Source: Branchiostoma floridae
Taxonomy: Eukaryota > Chordata > Leptocardii > Amphioxiformes > Branchiostomatidae
DNA length: 64,000 nt
Assembly: GCF_000003815.2 (NCBI RefSeq)
Contig: NC_049979.1
Coordinates: 11,571,381 to 11,635,380 of the forward strand
Direction: 5' to 3'
Shown: positions 29,101 through 41,846 of the stretch, one piece after another
Numbering within the stretch: the stretch's first letter is position 1
How the letters are laid out: every line of letters begins with the position of its first letter
Position numbers and translations under genes: made by a program
Notes under the pieces: model-generated
What the model was told of the DNA's origin: nothing
Databases searched by the model: none
Seen by the model: the letters and a program-made list of their open reading frames with translations, nothing else

Positions 29101-32100
29101 AGGCAGGGTGTGGGCGACTGGTCTCACATTCACTTTCAAACTATTATTTATCATCAATGTGACCACATGAATTCATTTCTTTGGTTCTTTGCATAATTAA
29201 TGACAAACACAATTAATACTCCAGTTGTAAAGGTAAAATCATTTGGCAAAGGCATGGGGTTGTGGAACTTTAGTTGCCAAGAACGTTACTGATATAAACA
29301 AAAATACCTTTTCAAATGTTCTTGTTCCTGTTGAGATGCAGCAAGTTCTGTAACAAGTTGGAAGACAACAGCTCATTAATACAACACTACTGGAATGGAA
29401 TTATAGATTCATGAAACTACTTATCAGTGCATAGAAATCAAAATTCATTTTGGACATTGGGAAGATAGTGGCTGCTATCTGAAACATCTGGCTCTTTAAA
29501 AAATAAATAAAAGCAGCAATGTTGTCTAGCCTGCCTATGTAATATCTGTTAGCACTCTATGTTATCTAAGGTTTGAGACAAAGGTAGCTACTCCAGACTC
29601 ACCCTCCTCTTTCTGCAACAGTTCAGCCTGTTGTTTTTTCAATCTCTGAATGTCCTCTTCAGACGGCAGCTCCATCCCCTCCAAATTTATAATGGCATCT
29701 TCCAAATCCTTCTCAACTGAAACAGATTCATCGTAGCAGTACCATCAATATCTATCTTGCTGGAGTGGACACTTTGTAGAGAGATAATCACCTTGGTGAA
29801 CGCATTATTATCTAACTTCATTGTATTTTTCTCTCTCGACTGAATATTGTCTAAGACTACATAAGCAACTGGATCATGGCTTATTCAACCCAAGAAATGT
29901 TTACATTAAAGTACATATAAATCACTGGCAAAGGTTGGCTTTCCTTATTTTTCATTTCAATCTCACAAACTTACCATTGTCGAGCGCAGCTAAACTTTGG
30001 TCTATTTTCTGTAGGGAAGCGTCCAGTTCTTCCACACCTGCCTTCATGTCTGCATGTTCTTCCTGCAGGGAAAAAAAGTAACAACTGAGACTGATAAATA
30101 TGTGTGATCTTAGCCCTTGCCAGAATCAAATATGGCATGCCAAGCTGTTGTGGCCCACCTACATGTAGGTATGGAGGCTCACACAGGCATGTTGGCTTAC
30201 CTTAGCCTGTTACCTGAAGAAATTATGGTTGCAAAACTAGCTGAACTTATTAGCCTGGCAAATTATGTAAGGCAGGTTCTTGGGTTTATAGTTTAGAGAA
30301 GTATGTCCGTTTTGCAGCAGAAAGTGCAAACCTTCAGTGATTCCACGATGGTGCCTGACATCTTATAGTTCCACTGGTGCCACTCTGTCTTGGCCTGTTT
30401 CTTACAGCAGGATCTTAAGGACTCCATGTCCTTCTTCAGCTGATCAACCTGGGAGACACATGGAGGAATATGAATGATGCCTTTTTAGGCCACACAAATT
30501 CAACTGGCTAGTACTTGGATTTAAAAAAAAAATTGGAATTCAACATAAAAGCAAAATAAAAGCATAAGAGCAGAAAGTTACTCTTTGGCACACACAAAAT
30601 GTAGTCCGCAGTTTCCTCGTAGCTGTTAGTGAGAGAACATTTCTGAGATGTACTTCTGTGCCTTACCTCCTTCAGTCTCCCGTCTTGCAACATCTTCTGC
30701 GCTTCTAAGAACAGGACTGGGTTACTCTGGTCCAGGCGCTCCTCCTGCTGTTTCACTAGTTGCCTTGTACTGAAAGAGAAGGATAGAAATAGGCTTCATG
30801 CTACAGGTGAGAGGAAACTGATCCCTCGACTAGTTCAGTTGAAGAAGAGCTACTCTTCCAATCGAGAGATTGTGACACGAAAGACAGGCAATATGTATGG
30901 GTTTCAATGTTCCCTATGTTCAAACTTGGTGCTGATAATGAAAATGATAAAAAATTGCACCCATCAAACTTCTCTCTCCCCGATATCATGGCAGTGACAG
31001 CACCATATTGAGGTGTTCTCAGTTCTGGTTGGGGTTTAGTAGGAAGTTTGCCAAGAAGTGACTTCAACAAGGAAAAATGTGTCCAACAAGGTTAAGCTAT
31101 ATGGACACAGACCTTCCGATGTGCTCCTGCAGTTTGTTGCAGCTCCACTCGTACACATGTGCCTGGGGCAGGAGGCTGCTCAGGATCTCCAGGTGGTCAT
31201 ACAGGGTCTCAGGTGGGTCACTCTATGTACAATAAACAAACAAACAAACAGGGGTCATACAGGGTCTCAGGTGGGTCACTCTGTGTACAATAAACAAACA
31301 AACAAATAAACGTGGTCATACAGGGTCCCTGGTGGGTCACTCTGTTAACAATAAACAAACGAACAAAGGTATATTTATATCATGTGGTGATGTACTGATT
31401 ATACATACACCTAGTGACACAAACATGTTACCTTGATGAGAGGCATGATGCTCCTCCTGTCCTTCCCCTGGTCCTGGAACACGATGTTGCAGTACGTCAG
31501 GAACTGGGACACTGACAGCCTGCCCTGTTGCGGGAGGGTCTGTTACAAAGGAAAACAGATCATAACAATAGTTCATATGTTTGAAGTGAAGAAAAACCTC
31601 TGTTCCTGTTTACTATTACATGGAATATATAATTTTATTTCATTTTCAGCTACAATTACTTACATGCTTATTATCATTAGTGAAAAATAAGAAATTAGAC
31701 AACAGATTTACTCCGACAGAAATCTTTCCATTTTTGACTTTGATTTAAAGAAAAGGAAGCGTGAAAACATTACCATGTCATCTTGCACTTCCATGCCAGT
31801 GGCTCCCAGTGCAGACCTGTCTGAACTTGAGTTTGACCTACAGGTCACGTCCAGGAGAGTGCTATTGGCGTGTGACAGGTCCGTGGGGAGGGTGGAGGAG
31901 CTGTACTGGGATGGCACTGGGAGACAAGAAATCAACAACACCAGGGCTCAACATCCTTTTTTTCTGTGAATTTGAGTTGCTATTAGGATCAACTATGTAA
32001 CATTGTAACTGCATATATACCCATACTATCATTTCTGTCCTACTAGTACTACAACATGACTTTGGTATCCTTTAAATCACCAACAATATGTTTGTCTGAA

Positions 32101-35100
32101 TTTTTTTAATTCAGTCAAACCTGTCCTGAGCAACCACTCAAGGGACCGTGCAAAAATGATTGCTGAGGACAGGAGGTTGCTCCCGACTAGTTGGTTGGTT
32201 GGCGAACAAAAATAATAAATGATACGGTTCGCATGATATACATCTTTCAGTTAGTTCTCAGGAAACATATCTACAAGAGATGCACAGTTTTCAATCCCAA
32301 AACAAATTTCAAGAAACCATTGTTTAACAATCAGAGCTGAGTTTGTCTAACAATCAAACATGGTTTGTTTTGTAGTTGTCTGTTTCCTTCAACAGCCCAA
32401 ACAAGTGCTTTCAATTTCTCTACCAGTATGTCAAAATTCTCACTGATAATCATTTTGCACGGTGCACATTGTCAATATGCTTGACTGATATTCCCTTACG
32501 TAAAGAAAAGAAGTCCAGGGTAACTGTGCCGAGTACATAATTCTTCATAGAAAATGGCTGCTAGCTGCTGTCAATCAATTTTGGTTGGTTGGGGCAGGTT
32601 GAATGCCCCTTTGGGACTGTAAAAAAGTGGTTGCCGGTTGGGGAAGACAGGTGGTTGCTTGGGAGGGGGTCTTCACTATGTAAAAATGGACAGGACTGTT
32701 TCAATGTGTCCTCTGACGGCAGGTGGTTGCCTGCGCCAGGTGGTTGCTCGGACGGGTTTAACTGTCTGTTCTTCCAAATTCAAATTGACCCATGGTAGTA
32801 TTGGTACTAAATGTAGATATCTCTCTCCAGATTTTACTGCAATTTGCCTATTCTGCAATGCAATGTTAAAATTTGTCTGGAGATGAAAGAAACATCCTTT
32901 ACCTGCAGCTGGTGGCTTGGTAGAAGGCAGTGTCAAGTTTTCCTGACACACGGCTGCCAGGAACTCTGCTGTGGTCTCCACCAGTTCCAGCTGCTCATTC
33001 TGTAGGTCGAACTCTGGACTGATGATGCCGGCATCACCTCGGTTGTCACCTGTCACAGGTATGATGGAGAGAGGTGGGACAGGCGGCCTGTTTTCCACCA
33101 TTGGGGGGCCAATATCTGTCTCTGTTCTCCTTTGAGGGGCTTCTTCAACAGCCACATCACTGTCACTGGATGGTGGAGTTGTAGCCGGTTCCAAAACTTC
33201 CTCTGCCACTGTTTGTGCTGTAGTGACTGTCTCTGGTGTTTCTTGCTGTTGAGGAGATGGAGCTGAGTCAGTGTCTTGTTGAGGATCTGTCATGCTGGCT
33301 GCTGCTGCAGAAGCTCTTCTAGCCGTGGACACTAGGCTTGTTCTGCTTCTCAACAGCGGGAGGCTACTCCGGGGTTTACTGAGCTGCTGGAAGCTGGTGA
33401 GGTCTGCAAGGCTGGACAGGGGCCTGCCGGGGGTTTCCCGGGTACCTTGAGGAGCTGCCTGTCCGAGTATGCCACCAGTGCAACTTGTCACATCCATTGA
33501 GGCCGTCATGTCGGAGCCAAAAATCTTAGTCCTCTCGGTCATGTCTAATGTTGCCATGGTGGGCAAGCCTGCTGAGGCTGTGGCAAGGGTTTGACTGGGA
33601 CCAAAACTGACTCTTTTTCCTTGTGCTGTCGTCTTTCTCCTCTTGGCAGACACAAGGAGGCTGGAGTCTTCGGATATCACCCCAGTGTGACATCGAGTCA
33701 TCTCCATACCGTCATCCTCTGCACCAAACACCTGCGTTCTGTCAGTTGTTTCCTTGGTGCTTCTGGGGAGGTCAGCCATTCCTGAACTCCTCTCCTCTGA
33801 GCTACCACAATTGTCTTGCACAACAGGCATGCTCGCTTTCTGTACACTTTTGGCAGAGTGCAACATGTTGTTTCCATCTAAGATCCCACCAAAACCATGT
33901 GTCAGATCCATCCTAGCCGTGTTCTCACTGCCAAAAACTCTGGTCTTGTCACTGTCCTGATTTTCTGACAGCGTCTGAGTGTTGAGCGTGCCCCCAATGC
34001 CAACAGTAAGGTCCAACAGTGCTGTCTTCTCACCACCAGCAGCTTCCGTCCTGTCTTGAGTTGAGAACATGTCGTTTCTACTTGATACTTCTGGTTCTGC
34101 GATGGTACCGATGCCAACTGTTAGCTCCATCATTGCCGTGTCTTCACCCCCGAAGACCCGAGTGGTTTCTCCTGCCATTTCTGACAGTCTCCTCTTCAAC
34201 CTGTTGAGCTTAGAAGGCTTCTTCTGGTTCCCTGTGGGCTCAAACTGGCAGGTTAGCTCCATCCCGCCCGTATCCTGAGTGGAGAGTGCTCTGGTCCCTT
34301 CCGTTAGTACTGCTGCTAGGGACTGACTGTCGTCCCCAACTTTCTGCTCTGGAACGACTGTGGTCAGCTCCATGTCTCCGTCCTGTGTGTTGAACCCGAG
34401 GATCTTTGTTTTTTCTGGGCTGTCTTTGGCAAGTTGGAATTCCCCCTGTGGATTGCTGACAAGTGGAGAGATCATCCCTCTACGATTTGTTGCAGCTTGT
34501 AGATCAGAAACACACGCTGTTAAGTCCATGCCTCCCTCTGTCCCACCGATAATGTTGGTTTCCTCACGCTGGACAAGTGGGGCATGTGAAGAAACATCGT
34601 CAGTGTCTGGTTGGAGGCTTCCGACCGCGGCAGTGAATTCCATGTCTCCGCCTGTCTCAGCATCCCAAAACACTGTCGTCCTGTCTTGTGCAGCTTCTTG
34701 TAGCACTGGTGGGCATGTGATCTCAGGATGCTGCTGCTGCTCGGAGTTGCCGCTGATGGCAGTGGTGAGCTCCATCTCTGCACCGCTCTCAACATGACTG
34801 AAAACTACAGTCTTGTCTTGGGTAAGTTTCTGAGGCTTGGCCGGGTCAGTCATAATGTTCTGTCTTGAACCGTCACTGCCGATGACCGCAGTGAATTCCA
34901 TGTCTGCGCCACACTCAACATTATTGAAGACAACGGTTTTGTCTTGGGCAAGTTTCTGAGGCTGTATGGAGTTGTCCTGGCCAGAAACGTGGTTTCCATT
35001 ATCCTCACTGCCAATGACCGTAGTGAATTCCATGTCAGCACCAGCTTCAATTTCCCCAAAGACAGTGGTTTTGTCCTGAGTAAGTTCTTCTGCCATTGAA

Positions 35101-38100
35101 GGTGGTTGCGTTGGAACAGTTTGTGGTTCCATTCTCATGCTGTTGATAGTAGTTGTAAAATCCATGTCTGCATCAGTATTAGGGTTGCTGAACACAGTTG
35201 TTTTGTCTTGTTCTTCTGCCTTAAATGTTTGCTGTAGGTGAACACTTTCTTGGCTCGTACTGATGCAGTTGATGGTAGTTGTGAAATCCATGTCTGCACC
35301 AGTATGGGTGTTGCTGAAGACAGTGGTTTTGTCTTGTTCTTCTGTCTTAAATGTTTGCTGTAGGTGAACACTTTCTTGGCTCGTACTGATGCTGCTGATG
35401 GTAGTCGTGAAATCCATGTCTGCACCAGTATGGGTGTTGCTGAAGACAGTGGTTTTGTCTTGTTCTTCTGCCTTAAATGTTTGCTGTAGGTGAACACTTT
35501 CTTGGCTCGTACTGATGCAGTTGATGGTAGTTGTGAAATCCATGTCTGCACCAGTATGGGTGTTGCTGAAGACAGTGGTTTTGTCTTGTTCTTCTGTCTT
35601 AAATGTTTGCTGTAGGTGAACACTTTCTTGGCTCGTACTGATGCTGCTGATGGTAGTCGTGAAATCCATGTCTGCACCTACCTCCACATTACTGAAGACG
35701 GTGGTTTTGTCTTCGACGGATACAAACGTTTTTGCCGCACCAAACTGCCTCTGAGCTGCCCCTTCCTTTTCCAAGCTGACCTTCTCTTGTCTGGCGCTAA
35801 AAGCGACAGTGAAGTCCATGTCATTGCCCTGATCCCCATCTCCAAACACAACTGTGTGGTCCCCACTGCTAATAGGCCTGTCCTCTGACAGGGCTGGCCT
35901 CTGCTGCATGAACTTTGAGAGGAAGCTGCCAGCGTCGATTGTCCCCTTGCTGTCCTGTTGCTGTGCTTTTATCACGCTATTATCAGAGCCAAGAATCGCG
36001 TTGTCCTGTGCAGCGAATGTCTCGTCCATGCAGGTCATGTTCAGGGACGAGGTGATGTTCGGGTCCTGATGATGGGACAGAAAAATTATGCATTTATTCA
36101 TCCTTCTCACTGCCAATGTAGCACCAAGTCCTTAGTGTGTACTGACTATGGAATTATGCTACATTTGTATCTATGGTCATCAACTAGAATTTACCACAAG
36201 AATGTGACTCAAGGTACCTAGCCAGTCATTCATCTTGTATGATAGCTCCTTGCTCCTTTGGTCTATCCCACACAACAGTCTGGCACCCGTAAACAGTGAA
36301 ATGATTGGCACTTGCCGACAACAAGAAGTTGCACAGAACTGGTATCTTATGCGTGGAAAAGATGGTTGGAGCGAACGGGTATATTATGCATGAGTGAAAA
36401 GGATCGCTGTAAACTGGCGATAGAATAGGATAAACTCTAACAACTAACTCACAACTAACTCACCTGGCCAAAGATGATGGTGTTGTTGAAGGTGTGAGAG
36501 GAACAGGACATGGACAGGTCAGGTGACCCAGCATTGCCTTGGGAACCGGCCCCGCCCATCAGCCGTGCGAGGAATGACTTACTGTCCACCAGAGGGGCTG
36601 TGTTCTCTGCCTCAGGGTCAAAGGTCCTACAGGAGTACAGAGGATTTTGTGACCTTTGACACTCTGAAGCAGGTGTTTGGCTACATATTGGTCATTGGGT
36701 AACACAGCAGGGAGGTTAGACTACATTTTATTGTAAAACAAATTGAAAACCAGAATTGTTTACAGGAGCATCTCCAGCCAGATGTTGTGAAAGAAGATTG
36801 CAGTGTTTTATGACAGCTCTTTCCTTCTTACATCCTACATGCATCTGAATGATCAAATGCAAACATACCCTAACCAAATTCAGAATCAAGTGTTTGTATG
36901 CAAATGGGCCGACGGGTATAGGCGTATAGCTAATTTAAATCTCAGCTGAAAATGTATTTTGAACACTGAGAAATCCAGTCCTAAATTGATAACATCACTG
37001 TTGTATTTCCAACCTTGTCTGTTGGGTGCCTGACTCCTCACCACTGCTCACAACAGGTGGCTCACAAACCACAGGAGCAGCCTGGGGACAGACGGCAAAA
37101 AAATGTCAGAAAAAGCCGCATACCTTGCAAGACAATAGAGTGTATATATTTCAACCAAATCAAAGCACTTTGAACATTTTTGAAAATCTTACTGTCTGTT
37201 CTTGATCTACAGGTTAAGGAAAGGTAAAGAAAGAAATAACTTATGTTCTCAGATAACTCACCACAGGAATGTCCTGAGAAGCGGCAGGACTCTTGATGGG
37301 GCCATTCAGTAAAGTATCTAAGCCTGAGGCTGATTAAGGACAATAGGGAGGAAATCAGGTCAATCAATGAACCAAAGTGAAACTGAATTTAGGAGGTTTC
37401 TCAAGTTTGTGGTTGAAATAACTGTGTAGTACAATTAGTAATACATCTTCTCAGTTTCATGGTTTTGGACATGTCACAGCAAAAATGTACTAGAAATGAA
37501 GCCACAACAAACATTTGCAAGGTCCCATATGTAAAACAATTGAGTCCAAAAGACTACATTTGGCTGAAAGTTTGGTTGTTTCTCTAGAAAAGCCATTAGT
37601 GTACCATAATAGATACCATCTTCAGGTTCAAGTACACCACACAAAAGCTCTGATATTACAAATGATCGTGATGGACTGTAAGAAAAATACATTTGTACCT
37701 GATATGGTGGCTTTAGCAGTTGTAGTAGATTCAGCAACACTTGCACTGGAAATAAATAATGTATGATTATAGTTTCAAAATTATACGTCTAAACAAGAAT
37801 TTGAAGAAATTCAACAAAAAAATGTCAAATTGTAATGCTGTAATCAAAATAAATGGAAAACAATGGTCCTTCAAGGTCAACTTAAGAACTTGAATTGCTT
37901 GAAATGAAATAAAATGACATCATTTAATAAATATTCTAACATACCTAAAGACTCCATCCTCAGCCTGTCCTGCTGTTAAAGTGTTGGTATAAAGAAAAAC
38001 AGATTAGTGAATAACTTTCATCTCCATCTGATTTTTTTCAAGGACATGAAGCTATCCAAGAAATTGATAATTTTTTGCCAAATAATGGTGCTACACTGCC

Positions 38101-40961
38101 ATGTTATGATCACAGAACCATCTTGTCAAGTTGCCTGCCAACATAAAATTCTTGAGTTACACCCTCTCTCCTAGAACTAGTTGCCTGAGTATCATTCTAT
38201 GTCTACTGGGGCTCCTTATGGGTAGCGAGTGTAAGGAGCCCCAGTAGAAATAGGATGGTACACAGCTAAGTACTGGTGTCAGCTCTACATTTTTGCACAA
38301 AATTAATGTGTGTGTAGATGCCATCTATAAAATAGAGTTTTTAAATAATATAAATAAAGAATATTAGTCCCTAGGCATATATAAAATAGCAAAATCATAA
38401 TGTTTCTCAAGGTCCCAGTTCTGAGGAACACTAGACCTTCCCACATGTGTGGAAGAACACATTGCACAAGCCCAGTTTAGAAAGTAAGAAGTCCCGGTGA
38501 TCCACAGAAACGGGAGCTTGAGAAACATTACGATCCTTGCTTTCTTCATCTGCTTGGAGATAATATGAATTTACCAGAATAGCCTTAGAATTAGATAAGA
38601 AACTGGAAACTGTACCTGGATCCTCCGTCTGTGAGTTCTCCCACAGTCCCAGACTCGCAGCATCTTTCTCTGTCAGAAACTCCCTGATAAGGACACACAA
38701 AAGAAACACTTCAGGTTTGGTGTTACAATGTACATGAATTAGAAATGTTCAGGGTAGCTTTCAATCAGAATGGGAATGTATTTCTATGGCAGTAAAAACA
38801 GGACTAGCAATGTAGTGGCATTCCAACAGACATTATGACAAAAACAACACAATTATCTCAGTCTCTCAGTACATCAGAAGTCAGCTTGCAGGTACACATA
38901 AGAATATCTTTTTTGCTGCCAATGTACTTTAGGCCAACACACACACAAACAAAAAAATGGTGACAAAACCAATGATTAAAACTAAATCTTTTCTTTTTCA
39001 TCATTGTCCTCCTCCTATTTCTGATGACAGTGGGCTGCTTGTGCTGTTACTGGTATGTCTGTGTTGAAAATCCTATGGGACCATGAGTATGACATTTATA
39101 TCAAAGAAAAAATAGAAATTACAGAAGACAACTTACTTGACTTGGTATGTGTCAGCAAAGCTCACCCTCCTCGATGGCCTTCTGGACTTTGGCTCTGGAT
39201 CCCTTTGTTAAGAACAAGCAAAGGTCAGCAAGGGTCACGACGTGTGATCATCATATCAACATGATATAGCTTTGTAACAAAATTACTTCCCCTGACTGCC
39301 CTTGTTCTGGTACTTACAGTAATGGCTCTGACCAAGAGGTCACTCAGTGGAACATGTTCATGTAAATGTACAGTAAATTGCTAGGGCAGTTTGTACAAAG
39401 CCTACTGGTGACCCGGGTCTGACTGGGTGATGGAACTACCAGTAGTGGACTTTCTAATACTAGAAAGTTTTATACTGTTTAAAATTGGACAGCAAGAGGT
39501 ACTATATAGTATATGTACACATTAGGGGTGGGTACCGGTACAGAAAACTCAGGTACAGGTACGGTCCAGATCCAGAGGATCAGGTCCAGGTTCAGACCTG
39601 AACTTAATTATCTTTGAAATCTTGTAAATGGGCGATACTAAAAACAATGGTCCATTTCACTACAAAGGATTCAGTTTGGTGGAGTATACCACATCCACTG
39701 GCTTCACATTAACAACACTAACTGCCTCTGTTTCAGACAGAGTTTGACTGTATAAACTTGATAAAAATGACTGTCAACTCTCTTCTACTTCTTGGACCTG
39801 TAAGCCCAAAACACAAGAATGCCTGCTGGCATAATCTGTTCATTTTCTAACAGGTCCAAAATCCAGTTCACTGATTTTTTTTAGGTCGGCGGCGCATTTT
39901 TTCTGGACTGGTCCAACAAGAAAAAAAATATTCAAAGCATACTGTTGTTTAGCTGTATCCAATGCTGTAGGATTGATGTGAATTAGGACCTTACCATGGT
40001 CAATGTTGACTGACAGAGGCTATGCAGAGATTACTTGCATAGGTAATTACATATGTCAAACTGATAATAAGTCTTAAGGGCATTACCTTTTAAGGGGTAC
40101 GCCTTGTCCTTCCTGAAAAAGGAAGGGTGACTATGAATGTATGTAGACTGCAAAACACAATGGTTACCATTACACCATTACTAGTAACTGTTAAATAACA
40201 CTAAGTCTGCTACTTACACTTTCACAATACAATAAGCCATTCTTTAACTTTAATTAACAAAATGTACATCTAACCAGGCTAAAGGTACCATGCTAACTAG
40301 ATTATCCATGAAACACGCTATAAACTGTAGTATGATAGAGACCTGGAGATCGAGAGGGTCTCGGCCATTCAGGTCCTGGAATGCATTTCTGGATGGAGAC
40401 CTTCCTCCAACTTTCAGGATCTGAAAAGTACAACATATTATGTGTGCATGTCTTGACAATGCTCTGAACAAAGTGTAAGGTTAATTCTATATAGAATTAC
40501 ATGTTGTTACCTTGCATGTATCATATCACTAGGCGAAGTCTCTAAGTTCTAGGTTCCTTTGGTTTGGGTTTTTACTTTTACTAATTCTAGTCCAGCTTCT
40601 GCTTGTTACTAGCTAAAACTAAGCCTAAAAGCACAAAAAGGCTAGACTCCTGATTATTTCACTGTGCACATCATGTGGAAAATTAGTTTATGATTTTGCA
40701 GAAGCATTAAAATCAACAACAAGGACGTCACTAGTAGATTTCCTTAATTACTTGCACACTCCTTGATGAGTCACCTAATTTTATGTATGTTTCCTATCTC
40801 AAAAAAATATGATACAAAATGTATATAAACAAATACACAAAATATAATTTGTCCCCAAGATGTGTATCGCAAAAGATGTGTATCGCAATAGCAGGCATAG
40901 AAACAGAAACATTGCCTACCGAGGATGATCTCCTTTTCCTTCTTGAAGCTGCCGACTGCAT
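26123..40961 (-). CDS. KNL1: KNL1/CASC5 kinetochore scaffold, complete, 25 coding exons
   Basis: KMN-network scaffold that brings PP1, BUB3-BUB1/BUBR1 and the MIS12/NDC80 complexes to the outer kinetochore. Coding exons, 5' to 3': 40920-40961, 40343-40420, 40087-40112, 39137-39202, 38616-38683, 37945-37972, 37699-37745, 37262-37329, 37014-37081, 36464-36626, 32903-36065, 31774-31916, 31432-31539, 31113-31222, 30667-30769, 30332-30448, 29975-30062, 29603-29716, 29308-29347, 28933-29091, 28296-28396, 27866-28017, 27377-27480, 26820-26945, 26123-26255. They sum to 5415 nt in one frame, 1804 aa (human is about 2340). SILK (14-17) spans the first junction and RVSF (61-64, followed by ADT) is in exon 4; both dock PP1. 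About 18 MELT-like repeats lie in the giant exon. A Gln/Glu-rich coiled coil (about 1400-1600) precedes the C-terminal RWD region (about 1600-1804). The first ATG of the second exon is taken as start; the upstream exon has no in-frame ATG. Confidence 0.94.
31194..31368 (-). repeat. Triplicated KNL1 exon start and splice acceptor
   Basis: Three tandem units of about 59-61 bp each contain, on the minus strand, a TTTATTG..A(C/T)AG acceptor followed by AGTGACCCACC. The AG|AGTGAC junctions have first exon bases at 31222, 31280 and 31341. Only the copy nearest the exon body (31222) gives an open frame. Confidence 0.9.
32112..32764. mobile_element. Tigger/pogo-like MITE in a KNL1 intron
   Basis: Starts CAGTCAAACCTGTCC and ends with the degenerate inverse GGACGGGTTTAACTG. 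Inside, GCAACCACTCAAGGGACCG near the left end and several GTGGTTGC blocks near the right end belong to the same family as the element at 50751. Confidence 0.7.
32903..36065 (-). CDS. KNL1: KNL1 giant exon encoding the MELT-repeat array
   Basis: 1054 codons in one exon (residues about 219-1272). MELT-like cores in order: MDFT (five copies after a first MDFTVAF), MEFT, MEFT, MELT, MEFT, MDLT, MELT, MELT, MELT, LDLT, MDLT, MEMT, MDVT. Most are preceded at fixed distance by a D-K-T-T-V-F or T-[RK]-[VI]-F-G motif, equivalent to the T-Omega motif before human MELTs. Phospho-MELT (MPS1 substrate) binds BUB3. A second RVSF motif is at 33603-33614. The 3' part is Ser/Thr/Pro-rich (about residues 1130-1230). 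Acceptor ATCATCAG at 36066 and donor GTAAAG at 32902. Confidence 0.93.
35140..35690 (-). repeat. 126-bp in-frame tandem repeat within KNL1 (MELT units)
   Basis: The anchor (G)AAATCCATG occurs at 35157, 35283, 35409, 35535 and 35661, an exact 126-bp (42-codon) period. Units alternate between an ISSIS..KTEEQ type and an INCIS..KAEEQ type, so the higher-order unit is a 252-bp dimer. Confidence 0.95.
38188..38262. repeat. Foldback hairpin repeat, family of 62971-63083
   Basis: GTCTACTGGGGCTCCTTA pairs with TAAGGAGCCCCAGTAGAAAT, with the loop containing GGTAGCGAGTG. It shares the arm sequence with the element at 62971 but is shorter and diverged. Lies in a KNL1 intron. Confidence 0.75.
39525..39935 (+). 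repeat. Dispersed repeat with GGTCCAGG/TACCGGTAC motifs
   Basis: Shares blocks with 20212-20370 (opposite orientation): GTGGGTACCGGTACAG, GGTCCAGGTTCA, ATGGGCGATACTAAAAACAA and TACAAAGGATTC..TTTGGTGGA. A part also recurs at 41197-41260. KNL1 intron, no coding potential recognised. Confidence 0.55.
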
Positions 40962-41196
40962 CTTGATTCCTGCAAAAATTATGAAAACGAGCAGGTGAAG
41001 GCATGTCCATCAGAGTTCTCCCCTGAGGATGGAATAACGGAGGCCCTCCACTATACTCCTAAGCTCCACCATACTACTTTTGAAATTTAGTGTGTTTCTT
41101 ACCTTTTTTCTTGGTTAGTTTTGCTAAAATTAATAAAAATTGACAGATTTTTGTGCCAAGTGGCATCACTTTTCCAGTCGGCATAATTTGTCTGCA

Positions 41197-41265
41197 AAAA
41201 CTTGTGAATGGGCGATGATTAAAACAATAGTCGTTTTGCCAATTCACAACAAAGGAATCACTATA
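41197..41265 (+). repeat. Fragment of the same dispersed repeat
   Basis: AACTTGTGAATGGGCGATGA then TTAAAACAATAG and CAATTCACAACAAAGGA match the corresponding part of 39625-39690. Located just inside the first KNL1 intron. Confidence 0.5.
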
Positions 41266-41768
41266 ATAATACATTATACTTGTAGTATTTGAACCCATTT
41301 TCATGAAAGTGCAGCTCGTTGGTTCGGGGTTATTTTTGCCAGCCCCTCCACTATAAAAAAGTATAATAAAAAAATTCTGGGGAGAACCCTGTGTCCATTA
41401 TTTTTGGCCATGAAAACAAGTTTTCGTCATGAACAGGTTTCCTTATGCATAGGCCAACCCATTCTATTGTTAGTAAATACCTTTTTCAAGATACGGAATC
41501 TATTGCATTTGGCCTGTACATGCTCCAAATACGATTGATCTAATTTTTGGGAGTTGAAAACGAGAAAATTTATGACTGTTTGAGTCTTTGACGAGGAAAC
41601 ATGACTGGCATAGTTTTCGTTTAATATCGAAAGAGTTCTAATTATGCCACCAATAGGAATAATACGCAAACATAATACCAAGATGGAGTCGATATTCTAC
41701 TATTTACTTGTAAAATACGACGTACATTAAAGCCAGGAAATGGATGAAAAGCTACGATAAATACTTAC

Positions 41769-41838
41769 CAAACAACGGATCACATTCAAAATGTCCGCTC
41801 TCCTTCTTCAAAACCGCTGTGCATGTTGGGATATACAC
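41769..41838 (-). other. KNL1: KNL1 5' non-coding exon (approximate 5' end)
   Basis: A clean donor (TTG|GTAAGT on minus) at 41768 follows sequence that joins to the acceptor at 40971 just before the KNL1 start codon. No in-frame ATG upstream of 40961. Transcription start not visible, so the 5' limit is a guess. Confidence 0.5.
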
Positions 41839-41846
41839 GGTTTCGG

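Noticed and set aside
35140..35690. CRISPR-like regular spacing
   Set aside because: Repeats are contiguous 126-bp coding units without unique spacers, in an animal gene.
33591..35888. Plus-strand and alternate-frame ORFs inside the KNL1 giant exon
   Set aside because: Shadows of the 1054-codon minus-strand frame; no motifs, and repetition only mirrors the 126-bp repeat.
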